Below are positions 20,480 to 29,193 of a stretch of 64,000 nucleotides of DNA, one piece after another (positions within the stretch are counted from its first letter, which is position 1; each line of letters begins with the position of its first letter). The notes under the pieces were generated by a model. The model saw only the letters and a program-made list of their open reading frames with translations, had not been told where the DNA came from and made no database searches. Made by a program: the position numbers and the translations under genes. Origin of the DNA: SAR86 cluster bacterium (GTDB lineage: Bacteria; Pseudomonadota; Gammaproteobacteria; Magnimaribacterales; TMED112); assembly GCA_023703535.1 (NCBI GenBank), contig CP097967.1:476543-540542 (forward strand), written 5' to 3'.

Positions 20480-20575
20480 ATGGATGATAAAACTGTATTA
20501 AGAAATATTGTAATTTTTTTTGGAATAATTGGGATTGTGATAATCATTCTGATGATTGGTGCCTATTTCTATTAG
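20480..20575 (+). CDS. Small single-span membrane protein, 31 aa
   Basis: The frame reads MDDKTVLRNIVIFFGIIGIV then IIILMIGAYFY. It has a short charged head followed by one membrane helix. TATAAT lies 6 bases before the ATG, so the message would be leaderless. It ends over the last four bases of the convergent HIT gene. No family is recognised; a chance ORF is possible, but promoter position and topology favour a gene. Confidence 0.4.
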   Translation: MDDKTVLRNIVIFFGIIGIVIIILMIGAYFY

Positions 20576-20916
20576 CCTGGAGGCCACGTGAGACCTCGTC
20601 CACCTAACAGGTGAACATGTATGTGGAAAACACTTTGCCCAGCATCTGCACCATTATTTATTACTAGCCTGTAATTATCATTGAGATTGTATTTATCTGC
20701 TATTTTTTTTGATACTAGCAGGAGATGACCAAGAAGCTCTTTATCACTCTCTTCTGAATCGGACACTTTCGCTATTTCCTTATTTGGAATAATGAGCACA
20801 TGAACGGGCGCTTGTGGATTAATATCTTCAATAGCAAAACACTGATCGTCTTCGAAAACAATTTTTCCAGGAATTTCTCCTGATTTAATCTTTAAAAAAA
20901 TTGAATTTTGACTCAT
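20572..20916 (-). CDS. hinT: HIT-family nucleotide hydrolase (HinT-like)
   Basis: A 114-residue histidine-triad protein. The HIT motif HIHVHLLGG is near residue 97, preceded by NNGADAGQSVFH, and the C-terminus GLTWPPG fits bacterial HinT (often ending MxWPPG). HinT hydrolyses purine nucleoside phosphoramidates and acyl-AMPs in the cytoplasm. Its ATG overlaps the stop of the 58-aa membrane ORF by four bases, making it the last gene of the TBDR-phytase-DedA operon. Confidence 0.93.
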   Translation of the reverse strand: MSQNSIFLKIKSGEIPGKIVFEDDQCFAIEDINPQAPVHVLIIPNKEIAKVSDSEESDKELLGHLLLVSKKIADKYNLNDNYRLVINNGADAGQSVFHIHVHLLGGRGLTWPPG

Positions 20917-21089
20917 AAAAAAGTCCTTATAAGCCTAATTAATATAATGACACTAATGATTGTTAAAACAATTGCCATAAATCGCACTAATAAGCTTTTA
21001 AACATGTTTTTGGAGCCTTCTTTAAAAAAATAGTTAAGCAATAAGATTGATAATAAAACAATGGAGATTAAGCCAACAAAATACAACAT
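20913..21089 (-). CDS. Small two-helix membrane protein, DUF2909-like, 58 aa
   Basis: The frame starts MLYFVGLISIVLLSILLLNY and has two hydrophobic helices (about 3-20 and 34-53) joined by a short basic loop (FKEGSKNMFKSLLVR). Size, topology and the R-rich turn resemble the twin-TM DUF2909 family, but the match is by eye only. It overlaps the DedA stop by one base (TAATG) and the HIT start by four (ATGA), strong evidence of a coupled real gene. Confidence 0.65.
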   Translation of the reverse strand: MLYFVGLISIVLLSILLLNYFFKEGSKNMFKSLLVRFMAIVLTIISVIILIRLIRTFL

Positions 21090-21478
21090 TAGAATAAATT
21101 AGCTATATATTCCCATAGTACTACCAAAAGAACTAAACCCAAACCCCATATAGCACAAGCCAATAAGTCAAAAAATAGAAATTTCTTATAATCAAGCTTA
21201 AATGAACCTACAAAAAACGGTGCAAAAGGTCTGATGCTAGGTGTCATTCTTCCGAGAAGTATCGCCCCAAATTCATATTTTTCAAACCAATTTTTTGTTT
21301 TTTCAACTCTTTCCTTTCTCTTCCTAAAAAAATTCCATTCGAAGATCTTTGTGCCAAACACTCTTCCCATCAAATAGCTAGATTGGTCTCCTATAAATGA
21401 TCCAGCATATGCAAAAATTGTGATTAAGAAGATATTTGATATTCCCTCAAGATAAAGGAAAACAGCTAATAAATACAA
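21089..21478 (-). CDS. DedA/SNARE-associated family membrane protein, 5' end unclear
   Basis: The sequence has DedA family features: AYAGSFIGDQSSYLMGRVFG, WFEKYEFGAILLGRMTPSIRP and a final membrane helix. DedA proteins act in membrane lipid (undecaprenyl phosphate or PE) handling. From the TTG at 21478 it is only 129 residues. The same frame is open upstream to a stop near 21635 and encodes typical DedA N-terminal sequence (WLDVLKSFSRENPYLAPLLL, then TFLGFFESFVITG), yet no ATG, GTG or TTG occurs there; only a CTG at 21595 is placed well. The gene probably begins inside the end of the phytase gene, with a rare start, or a base is missing. Confidence 0.7.
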   Translation of the reverse strand: MYLLAVFLYLEGISNIFLITIFAYAGSFIGDQSSYLMGRVFGTKIFEWNFFRKRKERVEKTKNWFEKYEFGAILLGRMTPSIRPFAPFFVGSFKLDYKKFLFFDLLACAIWGLGLVLLVVLWEYIANLF

Positions 21479-21582
21479 AAAGAGACTTGGAAAAACTACA
21501 CCAGTAATTACAAAAGATTCGAAAAAACCTAAGAAAGTTAATAAAAGAGGAGCTAAGTATGGGTTTTCCCTGCTAAAACTTT

Positions 21583-22617
21583 TTAATACATCCAGCCAGG
21601 AGCTACTTTTTTTTTTAAAATTCTTTCCATATCAACAATTTTAAAATTTTGATTATCTGGAAGATTTTCTCCATCATGAACAATTAAGAAACCTTTAGGA
21701 AACCTTTCAAAAGATACTGCTGTTACATCTAAACCATCGGTATGCTCCACATCTTTAATTTGAAAAGAACCTTGATAATCAAAGGGATATTGTCTGTCGT
21801 ACATATTAAATTTATTATCCCCTTGTGATGATAGGATTATAAATCCATCCTTAGCACCTGTTTTATAGACAGCAATTCCTTCAGGATCGCCACCAATATT
21901 GCCATCTCTAGAATCTATTTGTTTAATTAGCTCAAGGTTTTCTGTATCAAAAACTTTTAAAATACCTCTTGCTCCTTCTCTTGAGATAAATATATGTCCA
22001 TTTTCTTCATCAAATACACACCCTTCTGCTTCATTGCCAGCAGCAGGAACATTTTCTTCATCTGCTGTAATGTCTATGGTTTTAATTAATTCTTGTTTCT
22101 CTAAATTCCAATACTGAATATTTACACCCTCTTCTTCAGTCACTATTGCCCTTAACTCGGAATCGACTATACCTATGCAAATGCCATAAATATTTATTTC
22201 TGGATATACAGCTAAAGAAATATTTTCAAATAATTTTGCATACTGGACAGAATTATCTGACCTGTCTGTGTAAGCAAACCATGAATCTCTTACATCTACA
22301 TTATTTGGCTTTCCGTTATCATAATAAGCAAGTTCTTCACCGGTAAAACTATATATATACATTCCAGCAGTTTTATCAGTACCTAGGATAAGTGGATCTC
22401 CTTCAGTTAGAAATATTGCAGGATCGTCTGCAGCATCTCCCTCTGAAGCTATTGGAGGTGTTTCATAGTCATACTCAACTACAAAAGTTTCTTTCTCACC
22501 ACCGCAAGCAGAAAGCAGAATAAAAGCGATAAACAAAATTATCGCTTTAAGGGTTTTATTAAATAAATTAGAAATTGTATCTAAAGCCGAATGACATCCA
22601 GTAACCATATTCATCAT
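21583..22617 (-). CDS. Phytase-like beta-propeller lipoprotein
   Basis: A 344-residue lipoprotein of the 3-phytase/beta-propeller family (PF02333-like). A hydrophobic leader ends in the lipobox LLSAC with Cys38. Calcium- and phosphate-site motifs run in order: GDAADDPAIF, GTDKTAG, NNVDVR, EAEGCVFDEE, GGDPEGIAVY, SSQGDNKF and TDGLDVTA. It would remove phosphate from phytate or similar organic phosphate at the cell surface or in the periplasm. The ATG overlaps the upstream TBDR by 50 bases; starts at 22614 and 22608 are also possible. Placement behind a Pho-box TBDR supports a joint role in organic phosphate use. Confidence 0.88.
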   Translation of the reverse strand: MMNMVTGCHSALDTISNLFNKTLKAIILFIAFILLSACGGEKETFVVEYDYETPPIASEGDAADDPAIFLTEGDPLILGTDKTAGMYIYSFTGEELAYYDNGKPNNVDVRDSWFAYTDRSDNSVQYAKLFENISLAVYPEINIYGICIGIVDSELRAIVTEEEGVNIQYWNLEKQELIKTIDITADEENVPAAGNEAEGCVFDEENGHIFISREGARGILKVFDTENLELIKQIDSRDGNIGGDPEGIAVYKTGAKDGFIILSSQGDNKFNMYDRQYPFDYQGSFQIKDVEHTDGLDVTAVSFERFPKGFLIVHDGENLPDNQNFKIVDMERILKKKVAPGWMY

Positions 22618-25117
22618 ACTGAGATAGTCTATCAGGAGAATTCCAATAATAGAACTCTGGTCTATTATCTAAATTTTTTCCTTCAAATCTTAATGATAAA
22701 TTTTCTGTGTATTTATATTTTGCAACAAGATCATAAGAATAATAATCGTCAGTAAATCTCATATAACCATATCCAAAGTCATCATTGAATAATTCTTCAC
22801 CTTCGTCACCAAGGTAATCAAGATAACTTGATCTGTAATTTACAGAAAATCTAATATCAAATTTTCCTTTATCATAACCAAGAGAAAAATTAGCTGCCTC
22901 CTCTGAAAGTTTTCTAAAAGGAATAGTAAATGTTTCAGTATTATCTCCTCCTGGAGCAAAATCACTTTCTCCGTCATTATATGTAACATTAGCTGACACA
23001 AAGAACCCTTCTAGAGGTAAATATGCATCGAGTTCTGTAAAGTAATTTAGCTCATATCCAAGGATTGATGAATCTCCTGCATTGGCAAAGGTCTCTAAAT
23101 CTGAAAAGAAAATTCCACCAACTATCTGGTTGCCAAGCACTCTTGGGTAAATAGTGTTAGATATATCTTTGTAATAAAGACCTGCAGAAAAGAATGATTC
23201 ATCTCCATAGTATTCAAATCCTAAATCATAATTATTGGCTTCATATGGTTTAAGATCTGGATTACCCATCGAACCAGACCACTCACCATCGCCATTTCCA
23301 TCACCAATATCAGGAACTGGTGCAGTTTGTTCAAATCCTGGCCTAGAAAGCGAACGATAAGCTGCAGCTCTTAATTGCACTTTATCATTCAAGAAATATT
23401 TTACGTTAATACTTGGTGCTAAAAAGCTATAGTCATTTTCAAATTCTAGTCTATCTTGCTGATCTCCATCGTTGAAACCATAAGTTTCAAATGACGTATC
23501 TTCGTTTCTAAAACCAGCCACAACAACAGCATTATCTGTTTCTATAGTAGCCATGAAATACAGTGCAAATATTTCTTCTTTAGTGCTCCAGAAATCTGCA
23601 AGATCTAAATCCAGAGGCCTAAATTGATTTTGCAAAGGAAAGACTAATGAAGGATCAGCAAAAAAAGATAGTGCCTCTGGAAAATACCACAAGTTATTTG
23701 GTGCTGAGGGTGAGTAAGTTAACATACCTTGTGCTACATCACCTGAACCATCTAAATTTCCCTCTTTATTTGATTTAATTCTTTCACTTGATTTAGCGCC
23801 AAATTCAATTGACATGACATTCCCATTAAAATCGAACGGATCACTTTCAAAATCAATTTTAAAAGCATCTTCACGATCTTGAATTAAACCATAATCTATT
23901 TCCAGCTCGTCCCAGTCATACTCTGATGGATCAGTAAGCATCTGTCCTCGAGGTGCTAAAGATAAGCTTATAAATTTTGGATTTGCCCAGCTGTAGGTGC
24001 CACAAATATCATCACCGCTTCTAATACGACACTGAGCTCGAAATTTAGCATCAACATTATTGGTATCATCCTCTTCTGCAAAAGATTCACTAAATTGAAA
24101 TTTGGTGTTATACATGCCTAGTCTGCTCTCACCCCCAAAAATTTTGGTTTCAATTGTTCTTACTTCTATTCTTTTTCTTGTTTCTTTATCTGCGGTAATT
24201 CTTTGATATGATGCAGAAGTAGGTGTAACAGAGGACTCTACTAAATTTCTTGCGCGATATTCATCTTTAAATCTAATCTCATCATCCTCATATTTATTAA
24301 ATAAGAAATTATAAAAAAGTGAAGTGTCATCGTTTAAAGCCAAGTCAAAATCTGCAGTAAAACCTTGCCTTTCTCTAGTTAAATCATAAAACCTCATTTC
24401 CCAGTCCCTAGCTAGGTATTTGTTTCCATTATCAGCAATGCCCCATGGCTCATAACCTGTTTCATTGTTATTGGAGATTATGTGTTTACTTTGATATGTG
24501 TACCCCAAAATAGCACCAAAAGCATCACTTAACTTCTCACCATATGTCAATGAGTACTTTGGGCTATCTGCTTCACCAGAAAAATCGTTATATGATTGAT
24601 CGTATTTTATCTTTACTAATCTCTTATCTAATTCAGTAGCTTTTTTTGTTTTAAATTCAATTCTTCCACCTATACCTTCTAGGTCTTGTGAAGGGATTAA
24701 AGTTTTATAAACTTCAATAGAGTCTAGAAGTTCAGTTGGGAGACCATCGAGTAGAACTTTTCTACCGCCCTCTGGAGCTGGTACCGTAGCGCCATTAAGT
24801 GTTACTCCATTAAGATCTCCTGACATACCTCTTAAAGTGATGTATCTACCTTCACCTTGGTCGTTCTCAACAGAGACACCAGAAAGTCTTCTTACTGCTT
24901 CAGCAGCTGTTTCATCAGGAAATTCTCCTATTGCATCGGAGTCAACAATTGAAACCACTTGATTGGAATCTTTCTGCTTATCAAGCGCAGATTTAAGGCT
25001 TGCTTTTGTTCCAACGGCAACAATTTCTTCTATATCTTCATTGGTATCTTCTTGGGATACCAAATATAACGAACTTATAATTAATAACGGTAAGATTTTT
25101 TTCATAGTAATACGCAT
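22568..25117 (-). CDS. TonB-dependent receptor, phytase-linked
   Basis: An 849-residue receptor of the TIGR01782-like (Caulobacter type) group. Signal peptide, then IEEIVAVGTKASLKSALDKQ, plug with ETAAEAVRRLSGVSVENDQG, RYITLRGMSGDLNGVTLNGA, and GRKVLLDGLPTELLDSIEVY; the barrel ends in YGYWMSFGFRYNF. Its gene is followed and overlapped by a phytase gene, so it probably imports inositol phosphates or another organic phosphate. A Pho box with a -10 at TAAATT (25131-25126) sits upstream. ATG at 25117 lies 8 bases from that -10; the ATG at 25105 (MKKIL) is an alternative start. Head of a five-gene operon down to hinT. Confidence 0.9.
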   Translation of the reverse strand: MRITMKKILPLLIISSLYLVSQEDTNEDIEEIVAVGTKASLKSALDKQKDSNQVVSIVDSDAIGEFPDETAAEAVRRLSGVSVENDQGEGRYITLRGMSGDLNGVTLNGATVPAPEGGRKVLLDGLPTELLDSIEVYKTLIPSQDLEGIGGRIEFKTKKATELDKRLVKIKYDQSYNDFSGEADSPKYSLTYGEKLSDAFGAILGYTYQSKHIISNNNETGYEPWGIADNGNKYLARDWEMRFYDLTRERQGFTADFDLALNDDTSLFYNFLFNKYEDDEIRFKDEYRARNLVESSVTPTSASYQRITADKETRKRIEVRTIETKIFGGESRLGMYNTKFQFSESFAEEDDTNNVDAKFRAQCRIRSGDDICGTYSWANPKFISLSLAPRGQMLTDPSEYDWDELEIDYGLIQDREDAFKIDFESDPFDFNGNVMSIEFGAKSSERIKSNKEGNLDGSGDVAQGMLTYSPSAPNNLWYFPEALSFFADPSLVFPLQNQFRPLDLDLADFWSTKEEIFALYFMATIETDNAVVVAGFRNEDTSFETYGFNDGDQQDRLEFENDYSFLAPSINVKYFLNDKVQLRAAAYRSLSRPGFEQTAPVPDIGDGNGDGEWSGSMGNPDLKPYEANNYDLGFEYYGDESFFSAGLYYKDISNTIYPRVLGNQIVGGIFFSDLETFANAGDSSILGYELNYFTELDAYLPLEGFFVSANVTYNDGESDFAPGGDNTETFTIPFRKLSEEAANFSLGYDKGKFDIRFSVNYRSSYLDYLGDEGEELFNDDFGYGYMRFTDDYYSYDLVAKYKYTENLSLRFEGKNLDNRPEFYYWNSPDRLSQYDEYGYWMSFGFRYNF

Positions 25118-25125
25118 AAGCTAAT

Positions 25126-25181
25126 AATTTAGATTCAGACAATTACAGTTTTGTGACAGATACGTGCAAAATATGTAACAG
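25126..25181 (-). promoter_or_regulatory. Pho boxes and -10 before the TBDR-phytase operon
   Basis: On the minus strand CTGTCAC-AAAA-CTGTAAT (25159 to 25142) is close to the PhoB consensus of two CTGTCAT units on an 11-base period. A third unit, CTGTTAC (25181 to 25175), lies exactly 22 bases upstream, in phase. Ten bases after the box comes TAAATT (25131 to 25126) as the -10. PhoB and PhoR are encoded in this same window. Confidence 0.65.
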
Positions 25182-25189
25182 AAATGTAT

Positions 25190-26449
25190 TTAATACGTAA
25201 ATAAATTCATAAATAATTCTAGAAAAATTATTGAAAGAGCTGCACCTATAGGAAGTGTGACAACCCATGAGACAAATATTGTTCTTACTGAAGCCAGATT
25301 TACAGACTTAATTCCTTCTACTAAACCTATCCCAATAACAGCTCCCACAAGAGTATGAGTTGTTGAAACAGGCATATTTAACTGACTGGCTAAAACGACT
25401 GTTAAAGCTGCTGACAATTGTGCTGAAAATCCTTTGCTAGGTGTTAAGCTTACTATCCTTTCTCCTATAGTTTTCATTACTCTATACCCTAAAGTTGCTA
25501 GACCTATAACTATCCCCACTGCACCTAATAACAAAATCCATAGCGGTGTCTCGGAATTATATGGCTGACCTAATAACTCATATGAAGCTTGGTAAACTGC
25601 TGCTAATGGACCTATTGCATTTGCTACATCATTTGATCCATGAGCAAACGCCACTGCACAAGATGTAAAGATCATTAAATAAGCAAATTGAGATTCACTT
25701 GATTGATTTTTAGACAGTCTTGATCTTGAAAAGGAATAGAATAAAAAAGTAAAAACAATAGCTGAAATTACTGAATATGAGACACTATCAGAAAATGTTA
25801 AAACTACTTCGCTATCTTTAAGAATATTTTTTAAACCTTTTGTTATCGTGATAAGTGAGATGGCAAAACCCGCCAGGAAAATATAAAAATTAATTATTAA
25901 AAACTGAAATTTACTTTGTTTTGTAATAATAAATTCTTTGCATATCCAGTAAATCAAAGCAGCCAGAAGACCAGATGATATCGGCGAAGTTAACCAAGAT
26001 AAGGAAATGTTGCCTACTACGGACCAGTTAATCTTATCTGAACCTAACGCATATATACCAAAACCTACAATTGCACCAACAATAGTGTGTGTTGTAGATA
26101 CAGGCCAGCCTCTTATGCTTGCTACAAAAAGCCAAACACCAGCTGCAAATAATGATGAAATCATGCCGTAAATAAGAATTTCCTGCTGACCTATGAATAG
26201 TTCAGGGTCAATTACACCTTTTCTAATTGTTTGGGTAACCCCTCCACCAGCAAAAAAAGCACCTAAAAATTCAAAAATTGCAGCTATGAGTACAGCCTGA
26301 GAAATAGTTAATACCTTGCTACCAACTGAGGTACCCATTGCATTAGCTACATCATTAGCTCCAACACCATATGCTGTAAAAAAGCCAAGCATTGCAGCAG
26401 AAAAAAGAATAAGAGGTATTCCAAAAATTGTTAATTCAACTAGTGCCAT
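25190..26449 (-). CDS. PiT-family inorganic phosphate transporter
   Basis: A 419-residue inner-membrane carrier with about ten membrane helices. The two internal PiT repeats are visible as GVGANDVANAMGTSVGSKVL near residue 28 and HGSNDVANAIGPLAAVYQ in the C-terminal half, each followed by a PVSTTHTxVGAxxG motif. It imports phosphate with H+ or Na+. The gene ends 72 bases before the TBDR-phytase start and shares a divergent promoter with PPK2. The usual phoU-like partner is not adjacent. Confidence 0.95.
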   Translation of the reverse strand: MALVELTIFGIPLILFSAAMLGFFTAYGVGANDVANAMGTSVGSKVLTISQAVLIAAIFEFLGAFFAGGGVTQTIRKGVIDPELFIGQQEILIYGMISSLFAAGVWLFVASIRGWPVSTTHTIVGAIVGFGIYALGSDKINWSVVGNISLSWLTSPISSGLLAALIYWICKEFIITKQSKFQFLIINFYIFLAGFAISLITITKGLKNILKDSEVVLTFSDSVSYSVISAIVFTFLFYSFSRSRLSKNQSSESQFAYLMIFTSCAVAFAHGSNDVANAIGPLAAVYQASYELLGQPYNSETPLWILLLGAVGIVIGLATLGYRVMKTIGERIVSLTPSKGFSAQLSAALTVVLASQLNMPVSTTHTLVGAVIGIGLVEGIKSVNLASVRTIFVSWVVTLPIGAALSIIFLELFMNLFTY

Positions 26450-26470
26450 TCAATAGAGAGATAATTTCGT

Positions 26471-26480
26471 TATACTATAC
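26471..26480. promoter_or_regulatory. Overlapping divergent -10 boxes (PiT / PPK2)
   Basis: TATACTATAC reads TATACT on the plus strand toward PPK2 and TATAGT on the minus strand toward the PiT gene. The two promoters overlap, so polymerase can use only one at a time. No Pho box is seen here. Confidence 0.45.
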
Positions 26481-26500
26481 CCTCTTTTTAATACTTTTAC

Positions 26501-27334
26501 ATGAGCGTTTTTGAATACAATTTCGAGCAATATAAATCACTTTCACCTGATTTATATAGAAAAGAAAAGTATAACCTTCAAGTTGAATTATTGAAATTAC
26601 AGGAAGATGTAATAAAGAAAAAAAGGAAGATTGCTATTTGTTTTGAAGGTAGAGATACTGCTGGAAAATCGTCAACAATTAACTTTTTTTCTGAACATTT
26701 AATCCCATCAAATTTTAAATACGTGCATCTTGGAATTCCAACAAAAAAAGAGAGAAAAAATTGGTTTGAAAGATATGAAACATATTTACCAAATAAAGGT
26801 CAAATTGTTTTATTTGATAGATCCTGGTATACACGTGCATTAACCGAACCAACGCTTGGGTATTGTTCAAAGAAACAATATGAGGAATTTATGACTAAGG
26901 TAAATAAATGGGAAAAATCTCTTGTTAAAAAAGGGACTGAACTGGTTAAATTTTATTTTTCAATTGATAAAGATCAACAGAAAAGACGTATTAACGCTAG
27001 AAAAAATAGCAAGTTGAAGTATTGGAAATTATCTGAGTCAGATAAATTGATGGTAAATAAATGGGATGTTTTTACACTCTATAAAAATCAAATGTTTGAC
27101 TTAACGTCTACGGATTATGCTCCATGGGTTGTAATTAATGCTAATAATAAAATGATTGCTAGACTGAGTGCGCTTAGGTACATTCTTAATAACCTTGCTT
27201 ACGACGAAAAACTATCTCTTAAACCACCAAAATGGGGAGAAGATTTAGGAAACTATTCCTTGCATATCGAAGGAGTATTTTTTGAAAACCTCACTTATGA
27301 GCAATTTAAAATATTAGCTCCATTTTCTGATTAA
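26501..27334 (+). CDS. ppk2: Polyphosphate kinase 2 family protein
   Basis: A 277-residue PPK2-type kinase that moves phosphate between polyphosphate and nucleotides. Walker A region FEGRDTAGKSSTI is near 47-59, the lid-type motif LFDRSWYTRALTEPTLGYCS near 106-125, followed by RRINARKNSKLKYWKLSESD. These match single-domain (class I type) PPK2. In vivo it may make ATP or GTP from polyphosphate. One base separates it from ppx, so the two form a polyphosphate operon beside the PiT transporter. Confidence 0.93.
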   Translation: MSVFEYNFEQYKSLSPDLYRKEKYNLQVELLKLQEDVIKKKRKIAICFEGRDTAGKSSTINFFSEHLIPSNFKYVHLGIPTKKERKNWFERYETYLPNKGQIVLFDRSWYTRALTEPTLGYCSKKQYEEFMTKVNKWEKSLVKKGTELVKFYFSIDKDQQKRRINARKNSKLKYWKLSESDKLMVNKWDVFTLYKNQMFDLTSTDYAPWVVINANNKMIARLSALRYILNNLAYDEKLSLKPPKWGEDLGNYSLHIEGVFFENLTYEQFKILAPFSD

Positions 27335-27335
27335 G

Positions 27336-28163
27336 ATGTTATTAGGAATTGTCGATATTGGATCAAACGCTATTAAATATAAAATATTTAATACTAAAGA
27401 CAATAGTTTAGTTGAATACTACAGAGAACCTTTAAGACTCGGAAAAGATGCGTTTACTCAAGGGTTTCTTTCAGAATTAACCTTGAAGCAACTAGCTATT
27501 GTTCTCGAAAGATTTAAAAGAGTTTTCTCAGAAAAAAATATTGAAAAACAATTCTATATGGCAACATCTGCAATTAGAGATTGTACTAATAAAGATGAGA
27601 TACTTTCTTTGCTAAAAAAACAAAACATAGATCTAAAGATTATATCTGGAGATACTGAGGCTGGCCTTCTTAAAGAATTTAAAGCAAATGTAGACTCCTA
27701 CGCGATATTGGATATAGGTGGAGGTAGTGTAGAGGTTTTTGTAAGTGTTAATTCTCAAACATATGCAAAATCATTTCAGCTAGGAGCCGTTAGATTGCTT
27801 AATAAAGGTAAAAACTACAAAGAAAATGAAATGAAAAACTTTGGAAATTGGTTAAAAAAGTATGGACCAGTTAAAAAGTTATACGGCCTAGGTGGAAATT
27901 TAAGAGCAATATTTGAGGCTAATAATCATTCAGGTCCTTTAAGCTCAAAAGAGTTTACTGAATTTGTAAAAGAATATAACAGTGTCTCAAAGAAAGATTT
28001 AATTGAAAAATTTAGCATCCCTAAAGATAGGATAGATATCATTCCATTAGCAGCAGAAATTTATGAACTTTCTTTAGCAAGTTTAAATTGTAATGTAATT
28101 GAGAATTCATTTTGGAGTATATCCGATGGATTATTCAAACAAATCCTTAACAGGAATCTTTAG
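27336..28163 (+). CDS. ppx: Short Ppx/GppA family exopolyphosphatase
   Basis: A 275-residue member of the Ppx/GppA family with an actin-like fold: VDIGSNAIKYKIF at the N-terminus, GDTEAGLL near 106, and DIGGGSVEVFV near 128. It lacks the C-terminal HD-like domains of the E. coli enzyme (about 500 residues), like the short two-lobe Ppx proteins of other bacteria. It removes terminal phosphate from polyphosphate or converts pppGpp. The last 33 bases overlap the convergent gspN. Coupling to PPK2 suggests a polyphosphate rather than an alarmone role. Confidence 0.88.
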   Translation: MLLGIVDIGSNAIKYKIFNTKDNSLVEYYREPLRLGKDAFTQGFLSELTLKQLAIVLERFKRVFSEKNIEKQFYMATSAIRDCTNKDEILSLLKKQNIDLKIISGDTEAGLLKEFKANVDSYAILDIGGGSVEVFVSVNSQTYAKSFQLGAVRLLNKGKNYKENEMKNFGNWLKKYGPVKKLYGLGGNLRAIFEANNHSGPLSSKEFTEFVKEYNSVSKKDLIEKFSIPKDRIDIIPLAAEIYELSLASLNCNVIENSFWSISDGLFKQILNRNL

Positions 28164-28793
28164 ATTTATTCCACCATTAATATTTAAGATCGATAAGTTT
28201 TCATTAAGAGCGCTGTCTTTAATGTTGAGATAAATATAATTAAAGTCTGTTGTTATTAAACCTAACTGATTATATTTTCTGTCGAATAATATTATTTTGT
28301 ATGAGTCATCTGTGCAACTAAGTTCACCAATTAAACGCTCCTTAAAAATTCTGCTTTTTATATAAGCATCACCATTTATTCCTTTGCATTTAAAGTCTTC
28401 AAGAATCAACTCTTCTAGTTCGGTTTCTATATTAATAACTGGAATAAATGAAAGCTTAAAATCGCGACTATACTTTGTGTTACTAACCGTAATTTTTCTT
28501 AAATCAAAACTAGTTAAAATAGTTGACGTAAAGTAAAAGCCATCCGTGATATTAGTTTTTACACCTGCATGGGAATAAGAGTTCCCATAATTAATATCCC
28601 TAATTGAAAGATTTACTAATTTAACGTTCCTTAAATCTCCAGAAAATATATTTCCTTTTGCATTTTCGTAAGAGATTCCATAAGACTGCAAAGGTGCTTT
28701 AACAATCAAATTTATTGGTGTAAAAAATATGACTACTAGGAAAATTACTAATAGTGCAAATATTGAAAAAAGAATTTTAAGTATTAACTTCAA
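28131..28793 (-). CDS. gspN: Type II secretion protein GspN
   Basis: A 220-residue inner-membrane protein with one N-terminal helix (about 5-25) and a periplasmic beta-rich domain. LIVKAPLQSYGISYENAKGN and IFSGDLRNVKL fit the N component of type II secretion, which starts with a membrane anchor and a G-W-GDLR-type repeat. It is the last gene of the gsp cluster, overlaps gspM by 17 bases at its start and the convergent ppx by 33 bases at its end. GspN is often dispensable and its precise job is unclear. Confidence 0.75.
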   Translation of the reverse strand: MKLILKILFSIFALLVIFLVVIFFTPINLIVKAPLQSYGISYENAKGNIFSGDLRNVKLVNLSIRDINYGNSYSHAGVKTNITDGFYFTSTILTSFDLRKITVSNTKYSRDFKLSFIPVINIETELEELILEDFKCKGINGDAYIKSRIFKERLIGELSCTDDSYKIILFDRKYNQLGLITTDFNYIYLNIKDSALNENLSILNINGGINLKIPVKDLFE

Positions 28794-29193
28794 TTGTTAA
28801 ATTCAAAGTTGATTCATTCCCAGAAATTTTTATTTCATTGGGTTCGATATTATTTAATTGTATATAATTAAGAATTTCAATTAATTTACCTGGTGCTAGA
28901 TTATCAAATAAAAATAAATCGCCATCTAAGGAGTAAGAAATCTTTTTGTCTTTGAGGAAAAGCTCAAGATTTTCAACTAAATTCTTAGTATTTTTATTGT
29001 TTTCATACATTTTTAATTGAGAAATTTTTTGTTTTTGTTCGTTGAAAAGTTTATTTTTCTGGTCGTATTCAGCCCTTATCTCAAATAGGTTATCTATCAG
29101 GATATTTTCTAGAAATATAAAAATTAAAAAAAGAACTGAAAACCCAATTACTGAAAATAATTTTTTATTATTCTTTAAAAATTTAAATTTCAT
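28777..29193 (-). CDS. gspM: Type II secretion protein GspM
   Basis: A 138-residue bitopic protein: short cytoplasmic head, one membrane helix (about 12-30), a coiled-coil stretch (YDQKNKLFNEQKQKISQLK) and a small ferredoxin-like periplasmic domain. This is the layout of GspM, which pairs with GspL in the inner-membrane platform. Sequence identity in this family is low, so the call leans on position between gspL and gspN. Its start overlaps gspL by 11 bases. Confidence 0.75.
   Translation of the reverse strand: MKFKFLKNNKKLFSVIGFSVLFLIFIFLENILIDNLFEIRAEYDQKNKLFNEQKQKISQLKMYENNKNTKNLVENLELFLKDKKISYSLDGDLFLFDNLAPGKLIEILNYIQLNNIEPNEIKISGNESTLNLTIEVNT

Noticed and set aside
21600-21625. Programmed -1 frameshift making a phytase-DedA fusion
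   Set aside because: The A-run permits it, but no downstream stimulator was seen and a fusion of lipoprotein and polytopic protein is odd; kept only as an option.
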